Positions 33,537 through 46,766 of a stretch of DNA of 64,000 bases are shown here, one piece after another. The translations under genes were made by a program, and so were the position numbers. Numbering within the stretch: the first letter of the stretch is position 1; each line of letters starts with the position of its first letter. Under the pieces are notes generated by a model that did no database searches, was not told where the DNA came from, and saw nothing but the letters and a program-made list of their open reading frames with translations. Origin of the DNA: Liolophura sinensis (taxonomy: Eukaryota > Mollusca > Polyplacophora > Chitonida > Chitonidae); assembly GCF_032854445.1 (NCBI RefSeq), contig NC_088301.1:37561187-37625186 (forward strand), in the 5' to 3' direction.

Positions 33537-34839
33537 CACAAAAACCGTGTCTGGAATCGGTACGAAATGACCATGTGGATTTTGTGTAAAGGTGATCTGT
33601 TCTTTTAAAAAGTAGGTAATTTGCCCTACCCGTAGCTGTGAAGTGGTAACGTCATTTTGCATGCACTTTTTTGCTCCAATTGCGTAACTGCATTTGACGT
33701 GTACATAGCTAGTTCACCCCGTAGCATTTTTGAGATCATGTGTGTTGTTTGACGATTAAATGAACATTATTTCCGAAAAAGCATGGTGTGTCAAGGTCTT
33801 TCGATGAAACACCTTCATTTCTTTGGTGGTTTGTTTTGAAAGTTGTTTTGAAAGATGGTCTTGCCAATACTGAACGTCCACTTCGGTTGATGGCTGGCTT
33901 TTCCGGCATTTTTCCCTTAAGGGAAACTACTCATTGCATGCCCTGTCTTAATCTGTGAATTATCTCCCTTACCTCTGAAGAATGAAAGCGTGTCGGTTTC
34001 GCAGATGCCGAAAGACCATCCGGTTCGATGGCATAAAGCAGTGATTATAAAGATTTGGAGATGTCTTTTAATCCTACATGAAATAAAGCAAATAAGGTTG
34101 CAAGTTTGCAAGACCATAATATAGCCTTATTTGACTTCTTTGGACATGTCGAAGGTAAGTCTTCATGAACATTACTATAAGAACATGGATTTACCCGAGC
34201 ATCGTCTTGTTCACAATGCATGTATATATGGGTACTAATTTTAGCTCTGTGTATTTAGCATGGCACGTAACAGGTTTGGGTGGATGAAGAAGGGGCTTAT
34301 ACGGGAATCCGCATCGGGTTGATCAGTACAGGAATTCATGCACACAGTTTAAACAATGCTTATATGCGACGGTACGGTGTGTATAGGCTATTTGTTTCTC
34401 AATTCGCTTTTGCACAAGGCAACCTCAACAGTACCCACACCTATCCAGGCGATGTTAAAGTAGAAAAAAGTACTTAAAAGCTAACGAAATGAAGCTAACA
34501 ATTCTGGGGTGTGTATTTGTTTGCCGTTTTATTCCGTATTTATAGGAATCGTTTTGATTTATTTGTGCGATGTTTAAGTCTATGGGTTGAGAAAAATAGA
34601 TATGCACAGCATGGTGGGAAGCAAACACTGCTCTCCGAATTCGTGACGTGCAGCATACAGCAGCTGAATTTAACACTTTACTGACCGAAAACTGATGGTA
34701 TATATTCACATGGCTATACGACCTGATGCATTAGACTGCCGAACAGTAAGATCCATGTTATTGTGTAACATGCTTGTCTCCAGCATTAGGGGGGATCCGG
34801 TTAACATATAATGTAGTAAATAACGACATTCAAAAAACC

Positions 34840-35076
34840 AATCTGTTAATTTTAACAGAAAGTGTGTTGTCTGAGTGATGCTAGAATGTATATTCTATTA
34901 TTATAACATAATACTCTGTCACTTTCAACACAATATCCTGTTAGTCTAGTACAATCTTAATGTTGAAATAATTCAGTATGTGTGTTATATTTAGCAGAAC
35001 AATCTGCTGCAATAACAGATTTCATTCTGGCATAAATCAGACAACAGACTTTCTGTTAAAAAGAACAGATTAACAG
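34840..35076. mobile_element. Foldback MITE-like element
   Basis: The left arm starting AATCTGTTAATTTTAACAGA and reaching GCTAGAATG at about 34888 pairs with the right arm ending at 35071. About 42 of 49 positions match. Both arms contain TTTTAACAGAAAGT and TGTTGTCTGA. CTGTTA also closes the outer ends. It contains no ORF, which fits a non-autonomous DNA element. Confidence 0.65.
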
Positions 35077-35289
35077 AAATTAACTTGCAGCATATGGCTT
35101 ATTGCCGGCTTCTTTAAATAGGTAGGTCTATCAGTTGCCTGTTCGTCTTTTCGTGCGTTTGAGTGCCACATAATATTCCTAGCTGTGGCCAGAGAGGTTT
35201 TCCATACAGTAAACTGAGACTACTTGTAATAGATAGGCTACATGTTGGCACTGACCATTGTCACATATAGCCTGCTTTTTTCATGTTTC

Positions 35290-35870
35290 GCTATTTGCAT
35301 TTTTGTCCGTTTTCTTTTCATATACATACACTTCTGTTTTCTATCTACTCCGCTGTTATTAAAGTCCACTTTCTCATTTTCATCAAAATCTGTCTTTCCA
35401 TCCATCAGCCTTTCAGTAGCAGCGTGTTGTATTCAAAGCTATATCTCCATACCGGTCTTGCGTATTAGCATGAAACTTGCTGTAATAGCTTACACATGCA
35501 TTGTCATAATTGACTAACATTGTGAACATTTTCTCATGTCTCCTGTTTCACATTTCTTTCAGTCCATCTCCTTTACATACCCATACATGTACTCTTTTCT
35601 CTCAAGCAATATCACCAAAACGGTATTACAGGTGTATCAAAATGTGAATTTTTCAAAAAATTATTAGATATAGCTTACACATTGTCATGGTGCACTGTCA
35701 TAATTTATATATTCTTTGTCTCTTGCTTCTCAAAATTTGCCTGAATAGGTTTGTCTCTATGTCCGTCTGCCTTATATATATCTTTAAATTCTGTTCCGAC
35801 CTGTATTTCTAAAATTATATTTATATTAACACAAATTTTTTTTGATAGATCTAGTTTACACATTGTATTT
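35290..35870 (+). repeat. Degenerate tandem repeat, about 183-bp unit
   Basis: TAGCTTACACAT at 35486, TAGCTTACACATTGTCAT at 35671 and TAGTTTACACATTGTA at 35852 are spaced 185 and 181 bases apart. Each follows an ATATCT/ATATCA block and a pyrimidine-rich CTGTC/TCCATC stretch. A SINE copy follows directly in the third unit. Confidence 0.5.
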
Positions 35871-35873
35871 CGG

Positions 35874-36070
35874 GGGCCTCCGTGGCAGAGGGGTTTAGCA
35901 CGCCAACACGGCGCAATGACACAGAAGCCTCCACCAGAGTGGTCGCTGTGAGTTCAAATCCAGCTCATGCTGGCTTCCTCTCCGACCGCACGTTGGAAGC
36001 AACCTGCGGATGGTAGTGTATTTCCCACCATAATGCTGGCCGTCGTATGAGTGAAATATTCTAAATAAAT
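35874..36070 (+). repeat. SINE family A with small internal deletion
   Basis: GGCCTCCGTGGCAGAGGGGT carries the A box and GAGTTCAAATCCAGC the B box. The body is shortened between GGTAGTG and CCACCATAATGCTGG. CACATTGT at 35859-35866 and 36071-36078 may be the target duplication, though it also belongs to the host tandem repeat. Confidence 0.82.
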
Positions 36071-36078
36071 CACATTGT

Positions 36079-39000
36079 CATTCTGCAATTTCGTAGTCTA
36101 CTGTTTCCCATTGATGCACATTAGCTAGATAGCGGAATTATCTTCTCTTTTTTTGTCAGTATTGAAAAATAAAATCAGTAATTCGTAATCAGGTGTGGCT
36201 TTGGTTATCAATCCATACATATGCTTGAGGGTCATAGGAGACCCTTCTACTATGTATCATTGCATCTGTAGGGCGAATTAATGATGAACTGCATGTTTCA
36301 TTACGTGCATGCATGCATGTTAATGGCTACTATACTGTCCCTCCAGGAGATAGCTATGCCGTTTTAACTACTTACACACCAACAAAACACTAAAACGACA
36401 GGATACAGCATACCATATGTGTGTATTATGTTTATCTGTTTGATGAAACCTGGTAGTTTCCAGGACCCGGCATCACGGTTGAAATAGTTGTTTCCGATGT
36501 TAAAAGGTCAGAAGTTTGCTTGACAATTACGTAAATTCTGGGTAAGTTACCGTACGACAAATTTCAGCTAAGATACCGGAAAGAAATGTACAAAATTTAA
36601 TGATTGAAGTTTTGACTTAAGTCTAAGATTGTTTCGTGATCCAAGGGCCTGTTGTGTATGTTATGCTGATGAACGGACAAAATAATGGATCATTATGATG
36701 CAAGGAACAAATCGGAACAGTAAGAGCAAGTTGCATTTTTTGTTGCGGTATGACCAAATTATTGTGTACGGTAATATATTTAAAAAATCGTGGTTGGTCC
36801 TCGTTGTAGTAATGTAGCGAGAAACCAAATTTTGTATTGAGCTGAACCTCTGTATATACATGGAGGGCCTGTACTTAGGCCTTGTGTAACAATACGATGA
36901 AAATATTCGACCACCCGCGGTATTCAAACGATGTTAAGTATTGTGTCGAGGCGTCTGGTATGCGTTACATTTCTCCACCAAGCCGTCGTTGTAATCAAGC
37001 CGTAATTTTTGGAGTTTTTGCCGTTTTGACCCACGAGAAAATTCTTCGGGACTGTGTTTCCCCTGAAGGCATGGCCCTAGATCAAAGCCAGCAACTAGCT
37101 AAAGCTTGGGGAAGATTAACTAAACCGATACCGAATAGCGGACAAATATTTGCTTAGCATTGACGAAAGTTTTCATTATAAGAGTAGGGCTTGACACAGC
37201 GTACTAATTTTTCACAGATGGGGTATACAAGTGTTAAACGAGGATTTGCCGAAGGGAATAAACATCAAAGTTAAAACATGGCTTTCTACTGTTGTTTTCT
37301 TTCCAAACAAAGCCACTAGATCACACCGCTATCTCTCGTTATTGAGCGCACTGTAACTTCTCAGGGAGAACTGTCAGCGTGTCGGTTACCTGGGCGATCT
37401 TATTAAGCACTCGGTACAATGGTGACTTGTGTACCCCGGCTGTCCGCGTTCTTCGCGCATGCCATACAGACTCACCCTGTCACGGCCCTCTCTAATCCCA
37501 ACACTGTCACACCTGCACATTACTGGCCAAACAAAATACCTAGGTTTAAGTCCATTGCATTGATACCCAGGATAGCAGCCTATTCGCCTTATATACACAG
37601 CGTGCACGGTTAGCAGTTTTGCAGGCGCTGCAAATAATCGATTGGTGCTAACCGTGCCAGTAATACTTTTCCTATATAGTTATATAGGCCTGTATATTCA
37701 TGTATGCATGTAGCCAGAGCACAGTTGTAATTTCCCGAAAACCCAATTTATAGAGTCGCCCTACATATATTACATGTCTGGAGTTGATCTTACGTCCCAT
37801 GCTGGTAATACTGTGAATATCGGTCGCTTAAAAATCTACAACGTGTATGTCATGCATTAAGGGTAAAAGGGCGTATCAAAGTATACAACCCAAAGAGCCT
37901 TTTCCTTAACAGTTAACACACCTATAAACTTTGCATGTACTGTATAAATATATACGTAATGGACGAAACAGGTGTCACTTTCAGTTCCAGTCTGTGCGTT
38001 TGATTTCGCAGCATGCAGCCTTCTGTACTGTTCTACAGGATGGGGACCTCGCCGGCTTGGAATAAAAGCCTCTATCCCGCTCGGCTAGAACATCACAGTT
38101 CTTGTCCTGACTTTGATAATACATTAAGACACGGAGGGTTCAACTGATGGAGATTACAAGACGTATACGAGTGTGGAGAAAGTCACTCAGTCAGGTGCAA
38201 TATAGTCCCATGATTCCGTACAGAATTCTTCGTGGCTTTCGCATTTAAAAGTTTGAAAAACTTGGATGTAGAGGGAAAACTCTACATAATTTGGGTTGGT
38301 GGTCTACTTGAGACAACGGATGAAAAATCCCCCCACCAAAAACACCTAAATATATACCATGCACAAATGCCGTGTATTAGGAATCAAGAGACGCTCGAGA
38401 GATTTAATGATCCCAATATATTTAATTATATTCCAATATAGTTGTCGATGATATGATTTGTAGTTCAAATACGAAAAAGTATCTTCTCGAATTTACAGCC
38501 AAACACTTATAGGTGTTACACGAGAACATGCATCCTGTGCAGCAGTGTTTATTGTGCCTATAGAGTATATAAACCTGTAATAAACTTCGACATTTTTGGG
38601 TTCGATCGATTGACTCTTAACCGCACGGTGCATAAAGTCTCGTCTCACTGAATCTATTCATTCTCAGAATATTAACTCCACCAGATGGCGCATTTCCTTG
38701 GGTATGAAATGTCGAACAGATCGCGCGACACTCATATCTGTTTGGTTGTATGCAGGCGCGTGCCTGGCTTCTCTGCTCGCCAGATTCCCTTCGGATGGTC
38801 AGGCAAAATGAATGCCATGTTCACAGGCGGAATTTGGCCAATGGTCAGTTTTGGACATCTCTGTTCTCTTCACCTTAGGTCAACGGTCACGTGTCCAGGG
38901 TGGTCAGTTCCAAAGATTCCTCTTCGGACTGGCTCGCAGCCACACGTGTTATGCATTGCCGGACACTTCGCTAGCGATTTAAGAAAAATTAAAGAACTGT

Positions 39001-39704
39001 CGTCCCACTATACCGGTGTGTGTTCTGCTGGTCAGTCCGGCCGCAGTAATTAATTGCTCATGTGTGATTCTGTTTGTGGCTTGGTCCGCGGTTGACCACT
39101 GGTCAAAATTGTAATCTGTCAAATGATCTTTATTCCCAACTTTGCACTGACGTATAAGCCTACCACGTATTGACAAAAGGTCGGGCTGCAAAAGGACAAG
39201 AACACTGGTGCTGTATATTGCTCTTCCATGTGCCAGTTCTTTGTTTCGGATCCAGATTCTAAATTCACGAGAGATTTATTGGTAAATGTCCCCTGTTGAA
39301 AATGTTTGTGTTTTGCATGGATAATTCATTCATTGGACGAGTAATTTAATAACAAAGATGTACATAAGCCAAGAGCTTGGATTGTCTGTGAAAAACCACA
39401 ATGTTCAGATCACCCAAACTGCACACATGCATATGAAGGGGAAAAAAGGAAGAAAAGAAAAAAAAACCCACGTCCTCAAAGGACAATACTCATGAAAGAT
39501 GTGATGGCCCATCTAAAATCGAAAGTGTCCCCACTCAAGGAAATCCCCTTCTTGAAGTTATTATCGAGTATTACACCGCACAATCGGGGCTACTGGCCTT
39601 TGTTAAACAAGTTAAATAAGATGAAAACGGTTCCAAGCCCCATTTCATACACATCTATGTAAAGCACAAGTTTGGAGTGAAAAAAATCGTTTATGAAAAC
39701 GTGG
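36079..39704. other. No gene seen
   Basis: The longest frame (38685-39053, + strand, 122 codons) has no recognised domain and lies in a locally GC-richer stretch. Confidence 0.5.
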
Positions 39705-39971
39705 ATTTCAAGGTATATATATGTGTTGTGTTTGCCAACAGTGCCTAGAATGTTATAGTTAACCGCAAGGACTGACTCTGACACTGACAATCTGCGTCCT
39801 TGGTAATAGCTTGCACAAGGAAAGTCGTCCAAAGGTAAAAAGTTTCCTAAAAGATCACTTATAAGTAAGCGATAATCTATGCAGGCGTCAAGCAAAACAG
39901 TCCAACGTGGTTGAGGTTTCTTTTAGTAGACTCAGCATTACTGCAAACTGGTCAACCGGATGTTCCACACA
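39705..39971. repeat. Repeat family D, copy 1
   Basis: About 250 bases match the copy at 42591 in direct orientation, with roughly 15 differences seen by eye (about 94% identity). Shared landmarks include TTTGCCAACAGTGCCTAGAA, GACTCTGACACTGACAATCT, GATCACTTATAAGTAAGCGA and CTGGTCAACCGGATG. The minus strand is open across the repeat in both copies, but the peptide is not recognised. Confidence 0.75.
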
Positions 39972-40317
39972 AAAGTCCGTCTCTTGCACAAGGAAAGTTA
40001 TAATCCATATAATGATATTTGTTAAAAACTGTTAACTATAAATATGTACAAGGCAGACATCATTCAAAAACGAAATGACACTATTTTTAACCATTATTTT
40101 GGAAAGACACCAAGGGTATTCCATTAAGTGTTGAATTTCGAAATTCAAGTAAATTTAATTTACACTCACGATTTAGATTGTTAAGGGCAATAAAGCAAAG
40201 AGGGATATATCGCCATTACAGTTGATTATGGCCAAAAACGATAAGCTGCATGATCAAGAATTTTTCGCTATGATTAGGAATGGTTTATGGGTGGAGGAAA
40301 CAGGAGTGCCTGTGGTA

Positions 40318-40548
40318 AACCACAGCCCCAGGAGCCTCTCTCCAATGCAGTCGCTGTGAGTTCAAGTCCAGCTCATGCTGGCTTCCTCTCCGGTCGTAAG
40401 TGGGAAGTTCTGCCAGCAACCTGCGGATGATCGTGGGTTTCCCCCTGGCTCTGACCTGTTTCCTCCCATGATAATGCTGGCCGCCGTCGTATAAGTGAAA
40501 TATCCTTGAGTGTGGCGTAAAAAACCAATCACATAAATAAAAAAAAAC
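40318..40548 (+). repeat. SINE family A, head partly lost
   Basis: Has CCCAGGAGCCTCTC, a good B-box region GAGTTCAAGTCCAGC, CAGCAACCTGCGGATGATCG, ATAATGCTGGCCGCCGTCG and a GTGGCGTAAAAAACC tail ending in an A-run. The first bases with the A box are not recognisable. Confidence 0.82.
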
Positions 40549-41551
40549 ACAGACCTTTGGCAAGTAACTCTCAAATTTTTCCACGTGTGTAATTGTGCAT
40601 TGTATTGGTGGGAATCAAGAAGCCTCACGGGTTTCATCCACCTCCTATTGTTACCTTGGCGAAACAATATTAAAAGCAATCAACCCCTCACCCACCACCC
40701 TCACCCGAAAATTTGAATTTATGTTATTGATTTGAAAATGTTGGCGCCGTGTGCAACCAAGTGTATATACGCATCTAATTGGCCTCTGTGTGTTCTTTTG
40801 CTGAAAATTCGCAACAGCATTATGATAAATTACGTTTTAGGCAAGCTTTTGAACAGTTCGATGACAACATGCATACATACATGTACAATTTTAAATCAAA
40901 AGCCCGCTTATAATTTAAACCTCTGTATACTGTTGCATGTCTGGAAAAAGTTGATATGTTCAAATTTGATTTTGTAAAATGACATCTTTACATGCTATAC
41001 ACGTCTTAGTCATTCGTATTCAGGTGATTAAAGTTTGCTTCTTTCTGGTTTTGAACTTCAAGAGTATGAATTTGTGCATAGCTAGTAACAGAGTGTTGAT
41101 GTCCGAATTTCAGTACCGAGCAATATACGGTATTGGGCCACACGGGGGCAATTCGAAAAAGGGGAAAGACAAAAAGAAGGAAAATTGACAAACAGAACAA
41201 ACAAAACGTACATATGGAAACCGTTGTTGGGCGTTATTTTGCCTTTTATATAAGCTATAACATATACGTTTTTGTTTTCATTTTGCATGTATATGTTGTA
41301 CAGATTAATTCCATAGTATACCTGCTTCTCAACTTCTATGCGGTATAATGCTTTCTCATGAATTGTTTTATTAAACATGTATACTAAGCAAGCGGCACCA
41401 TCATTTATGGCGACAGGTATAACCCCATGGTTTCTCCCTGACATCATCATTTGATAAATTCCTATAGCTGATCCGACAGCATGAACAGTGCGCATGAACT
41501 CGCAATGAACACAGGAGAAACGTTTTGAGACTCATCGGCCTGGAGGTGACT

Positions 41552-41570
41552 GGGTGGGGGTGGGAGGGGG
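41552..41570 (+). promoter_or_regulatory. G-quadruplex-forming motif and candidate core promoter
   Basis: GGGTGGGGGTGGGAGGGGG fits the canonical four-run G-quadruplex with 1-base loops. A TATA-like TATATATAGG follows at 41628-41637, and GC-richer DNA at 41660-41960 with two overlapping short frames. No recognised gene starts here. Confidence 0.45.
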
Positions 41571-42590
41571 AGGCTAGCCAACGTTACATGAGGGCAGGGG
41601 AGAGAGAGGAGGCGTTAAGAGATCGTGTATATATAGGTGCACGGGCTATATCAACTCTCTATTGAAAGCGGCCCACAGTTTGCCTATCGGGTTCTCTTCC
41701 CTGTGCTGTTGTTTGACATTCCCCGTGGGTCGCAAGCCCTCTGATTTGGTCAGGTGCCGGGCACATGTCGGCACCACCCTCCTGGATGGGATGGGAGAGA
41801 CCTGCCGACAGATTATATGTCGTTTTGGCAGATCGGCAGCGTGTTTATGCAGGTTGGGAACATATTTAGACTTGGAGTGTTTTGTTTGCCGCTGACAGCT
41901 CCCTTGGGCGATACTCTAGTGATCGCTGCCTATTTGCCTGTTTTTACACAAATTAATACCAAGAACACTGATTAATGCAATGTCACTTTTCTGTCGAGGA
42001 TATCGGATAATATGTCAAGAGTTTTTTCCCTCAATTTCCTCCTCGTCCGTTCTTTCTGCGGATCGCGCTCTCTACATGGCAGATCGTGCCCCAAGCCAAC
42101 TGAACACACTATAACAATGTTGGGCTCTTCTCACCCCGAGAACCGAACAGGGTTGGAGGCGAAAAGTGTCAAAGCAAATGGGCTGCACGCTGTTAATGTA
42201 GTATAGTAAACACCAAAAACTCTCTTCGAATCACTCTTTCCACTTAATGAGATTTTGGATGTAATTTTTCAGGAGAGAAAGAAGGCACATCAACAAATGA
42301 GTTGACTTGGTCAGCATGCATTAACTAACAGTTAATTCTATTGTATGAAGCCATGCAGATGTTAACTCTCACGAAATGGTATGCAGGATGCCACTATAAA
42401 TTCAGATTTAGTCTATCATTCTTTACATATGCCAACAGTGCCTAAAACATTATATGACCTCTGCATCTGCCTGTCCGCCATTATAGCTGTTACACTAATA
42501 ATTGACCGAAGTGGCTGACGTTTCAAGAGAAAGTGAAATGTCCACAAATGCGCCCGAAATATCCCACAATTGAAGATGTTCTTCATTCTA

Positions 42591-42854
42591 AATCCCAAGG
42601 TATATGTGTTGTGTTTGCCAACAGTGCCTAGAATTTTATACTTGACCGCAGTGATTGACTCTGACACTGACAATCTGCGCCCTTGGTAATAACTTGCACA
42701 AGGAAAGTTGTCCAAAGGTAAAAAGTGTCCTAAAAGATCACTTATAAGTAAGCGATAATCTATGCAGGAGTCAAACAAAACAGTTCAACGTGGTTGAGGT
42801 TTCTTTTAGAAGACTCAGCATTACTGCAAACTGGTCAACCGGATGTCCCACACA
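42591..42854. repeat. Repeat family D, copy 2
   Basis: Direct repeat of 39705-39971. A further short fragment (GCCAACAGTGCCTAAAACAT) lies upstream at about 42429. A 120-codon minus-strand frame (42416-42778) crosses the start of the repeat into unshared sequence, which argues against one conserved protein. Confidence 0.75.
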
Positions 42855-45399
42855 TAAATTGGTTACAAATGTTCGATCTTTCTGTGAAGTCATGGCGTCA
42901 CAATGCTGACCTGTCAAAGGCCCGGCAGCAGGACCATGACGTCAAATGTTCCTTTCCCAGCTCATCATGATGACGTCACATTAAATACAGTACGCCTCTT
43001 CTATAGAAACTAATACATTTTGACGGTGTAGACGTGGCGCTACAATCCATTTTTGAAGTAACAATGGCTGCTTCCTGCTTCCTACTAGCGCCAACTTACG
43101 GGATTAAAAAATATGCGGCCTCCCCATTCCCCGGGAATTGAATGACAAGTAACTTTGTCACGAGAAGAGGTGCTGGGACATCGGATGTGTTGGATTCATC
43201 CATTGTTTTGTGACAACAGAATTCGGTTGGTGTAACAGGATTATGTCTAATGATTCTTGGTTTATCATTCGACAAACTCTGTGAAAACATTTTCCATGAA
43301 AATAAACCTATGACTTTAGATCACAATGAAAGTCGGTGGCTAAAATACATCGAATGCTTTTACGCATGCACTGGTGTATTTAAAAAATCAAAAGTACTGT
43401 CGTGGTCAATTTTCTTCTGCAATTTAGCGTACCGGTAGCCTGTTTTCAAGGCAATCGTTGATTGCCTAAAAAGAAAACTATATGCATATAATTATTTAAT
43501 TATTGCATAACCGCATAATGCATATACTCAAACATTTTTCACTAATACGACTGAGGAAACCGATTTGCCAAGAGTTAACCACCGACTTTCAGTTGCGAAT
43601 TTTCCATGTGACAATTGCCATATTTGTAAAACTCATGACAGCACTACCCTGATAGTTTATACCACTAAGGCCCCAACAACAATTAAATCAGAAGAATATA
43701 AAAAATCCCCTGTCTGAACTTGGGATTGAGTCCAGGTCCCGCACAACCTAGAGATTGTAAGGTATCTTCACAGTATACATATGCATATATACATACACAT
43801 ACTGTGCACAGGATAAGTACCTTAATTTAGTTTTCAACAACAACGGAATAATCAGGAGATGGAAGCAGATAAACGTGTACAGCAGTGTTGCTCTGATAAA
43901 CTTGGTATCCCTACAAATTATCTTTTACTCTGGAATTCTTACGCAGCAATATAAGGCGCCATGTTAACGAAGCCGGAAATGCGATATCGCGTCACCCTTA
44001 CTCTACGTTCATATGGCTAAATGGCAAAACAGGGTTCGGGTGACGCCAGCGGAAACAAGTGCTTTCAAGGGCTATAGAAATTGCTCGCGCCTGATTGGTT
44101 AAAATTTATAACATAGCAGCGCCCAGTAGACAAGCATAGTTGGGCCTTGCTACTGGGTATTTGTTGACAGCAAGCAAGTGTGAACACATGATTCCGAGCA
44201 CCCAGTTGATCACAGTTATCCCACAGTTGTTCATTGTGATGCATCACATGCAACAGGTCCGTGACAGTTACATTGCTGTGTAAGAGTTGACATATGCTGC
44301 CATCGAAACTGAATCTAGCAAAACATTGTCAGATTCTCACGATCGCAAAGTTTTCTCAAATTTTTCGACATAAGCGTTAAATGTAGGTCGACTTGCACCC
44401 CATTGTTTAAAGCCGCAAGTCAACCTACGCTCGTCGTAACGAAGGTCCTCAATGGCACACGCCATCAACTGTCACAACTTATGCTAATTTGCGCTTGTTT
44501 TAATGTAAAATTGACTTGAATAAAATATCACCAAACCGAGAGCAGGGTTCATTTTCTGAAGCGCACAAGAGGATCCGAATGCCAGTCGTCAGCTTATTGT
44601 GCCGCCGGGTGCTTTGGAAGTAAAAGTCTAATTTGTTGATGGAGTGATATTGACGTTATTCCTGGGATTAACTTGTCGTAATGGCGGAAGACTGACTTCG
44701 GTTTGTTCTCCAGCGCTGTCTTGATCACCTCGTCATTGACGACGTGGAAGGAAGTTCTTGTGGCACCTTTAATGTGACACGGTGTCATCCCGCCATTCCC
44801 ACTGATCACATGTTGCTCTTACGCCTTCCTGTTTCCCCTCTCTCCTGCCCGCGGGGCAAAGCCGGGTATTAATCAAGGAAGAAGGTTTTCTCTTAATGCC
44901 ACTATCTCAGCAAATCTAAACTCACACTGAGGTGACTGGTTCATCTCGGCATATAGCACAGAACCGATAATATATACTAGTTAATCCGTTTGGCATGTGT
45001 AAACTGTTTCTACAGCTAATAGCCTAAGGCCTTCCTCGCCGTCCAGTCCCTTGAGGCCATGTAGCGTGCACCGTTTCACTGCTTTCCCACTCTGCCTGCC
45101 AAAACACAAGATTCCAGATCCCGGTTCAGAATTAAAATGGGCTCTAATTTGGGCTTGTGTGTACTGCAACCTGGATGCAATAACACATTTTAAAATATCG
45201 AAATACATTACAGCCATATGGCAACTAGTCAGATATATACACGTACAGTCAATGGGGAATACAGTTCTTCATTTTGTTCAAGATAGCCCACATAAAGCAT
45301 GCTGGTTCGTCTTACTAGGTCTTATTACACTTCTGTAGAAAACTGTAAATATACACGACAGAATATATACGGGTAGCTTATCCTTGAGTAGCTTTATGG

Positions 45400-45401
<2 letters not shown>
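42855..45401. other. No gene seen; GC-richer island
   Basis: The stretch 44560-44880 is GC-richer, with a short AATGGCGGAAG YY1/ETS-like motif near 44682. Coding frames are short. Confidence 0.45.
43525..43600 (-). repeat. Possible very diverged SINE family A fragment
   Basis: ACTCAAACATTTTTCACTAA followed by TACGAC and GAGGAAACCGATTTGCC follows the order of the reverse-complemented family A with a deletion. Divergence is high. Confidence 0.35.

Positions 45402-45482
<81 letters not shown>
45402..45482. repeat. (AT)n microsatellite, about 40 units
   Basis: Uninterrupted AT dinucleotides, the fourth such array in the window. Confidence 0.97.
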
Positions 45483-45483
<1 letters not shown>

Positions 45484-45830
45484 TTTTGGATGGCGGAAAT
45501 CGGAGTGCTCGGAATAAACCTACAATTTTTTAGGGAAGTAACCAACAAACTTTCGCACAGCTTAATATATATTTTAAATATATTGGTGTTATGTATATAA
45601 GTGCATCCCAAACAAATTCTGAACAATTACGGCCCCTGTTGGCGGGTTAATGACACCAAAGATATGCACAGCGAGCAGTGGGGACAGGACAATCTCAGGG
45701 ATTCTGAGTCCGATATCGCATACATAATGACATATATAATAAATGTCAATCGATGCACAGACCAGAACCTTAAACTTTTGGCCGTGTAAGGCTCTCTTTA
45801 TGTATGTATGCTTGAGATTTTTACTTAACA

Positions 45831-46123
45831 ATTTTTCAGTCATACGACAACGAGGAGTCATTAGGTGCGTGCACATATACTGTCTTTTCTTGTGGCATGG
45901 CGAGTCCATGTCACCACTGAAGCATCATTCAGAAGACATCCGACTTAATACCCCACCTAGTCACACTATACTGATAAAGGGCCAACCCGTCCTGTTTTCT
46001 TGCTCTATCCTCCCAGTGCTGAGCGCCAAACGAGGCAGCAACAAGTACCATTTTGAAAGTTTTTTGGATGACTCAACCTGGGTTTGATCCCAGGTCTCCT
46101 TACATCGAGGCGGACGATTTAAC
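45831..46123 (+). repeat. Dispersed repeat family C, copy 2
   Basis: Longer than copy 1. It has ATTTTTCAGTCATACGACAA, CTTGTGGCATGGCGAG, CCAGTGCTGAGCGCCAAACG and GGGTTTGATCCCAGGTCTCC followed by GAGGCGGACGAT. GGGTTTGATCC fits a Pol III B box, so a SINE origin is plausible. An A box was not identified. Confidence 0.6.
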
Positions 46124-46766
46124 TATTATAGACATCTCTGTGTAATTGAAAGAACCGTGTTATCCCAAAAGATAGGATATCCACAGTTTCACTGACTGAC
46201 TGACTATAATAAACAGATGTTTATATCAGACCAAGAGAAATTTAACACCACATACAATATAAGGTAACGTACTCTATTAGCACAGTATTTAAAACTACCG
46301 GAACATATTTTCATGGAACATTTACCTTCTGTATCTTCACTGATTTCTCACAGGTTAATGGAGGTCTAGAGTATAGATTTTACCTGGTCTCGCATCGTGA
46401 GACACATGTTTAAGACATATAGCCCATTCATTACTCCATGAAGAGATAATAAATCCCTAGTTCGAAAACGGTGTAAGCTATTATACCTATATACACTGTA
46501 AAAATGAGCTCTAGAAACGGTATAAAATGCCGCAAAGACGTCGATTGTGTATGTTATTGTCGGTATATATGGTGTTCTGCAAATGTCGCGAGAAAGCACT
46601 TGTATCAACCGCCAAGCTTGACGGACTCCTAACTTGACGTCTAATTTCAAGGCACGATATTAAATTTTGAGAAACTGAAGGAAAGGCTCGAAGTCGTTTA
46701 TAGATGCAATATTGATGCATATTATAGGGGGTTTTTTCCCACAAATCAAACAGACCACCTTAGATA

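Larger units (their letters stand above)
31061..34839. other. No gene seen beyond repeat family C and a homopolymer pair
   Basis: The first few hundred bases may still be ZNG1 3' UTR. Beyond that are only short frames without recognisable features. Confidence 0.5.

Noticed and set aside
33336-33662. 108-codon minus-strand ORF
   Set aside because: Runs through a C-run/A-run homopolymer pair; the frame depends on exact run length.
38685-39053. 122-codon ORF
   Set aside because: No recognised domain, and local GC enrichment makes long frames more likely.
40285-40679. Overlapping minus-strand ORFs of 99 and 105 codons
   Set aside because: Most of their length is SINE family A sequence.
41082-41495. 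137-codon minus-strand ORF
   Set aside because: No domain or homologous pattern, and about 0.4 ORFs this long are expected by chance here.
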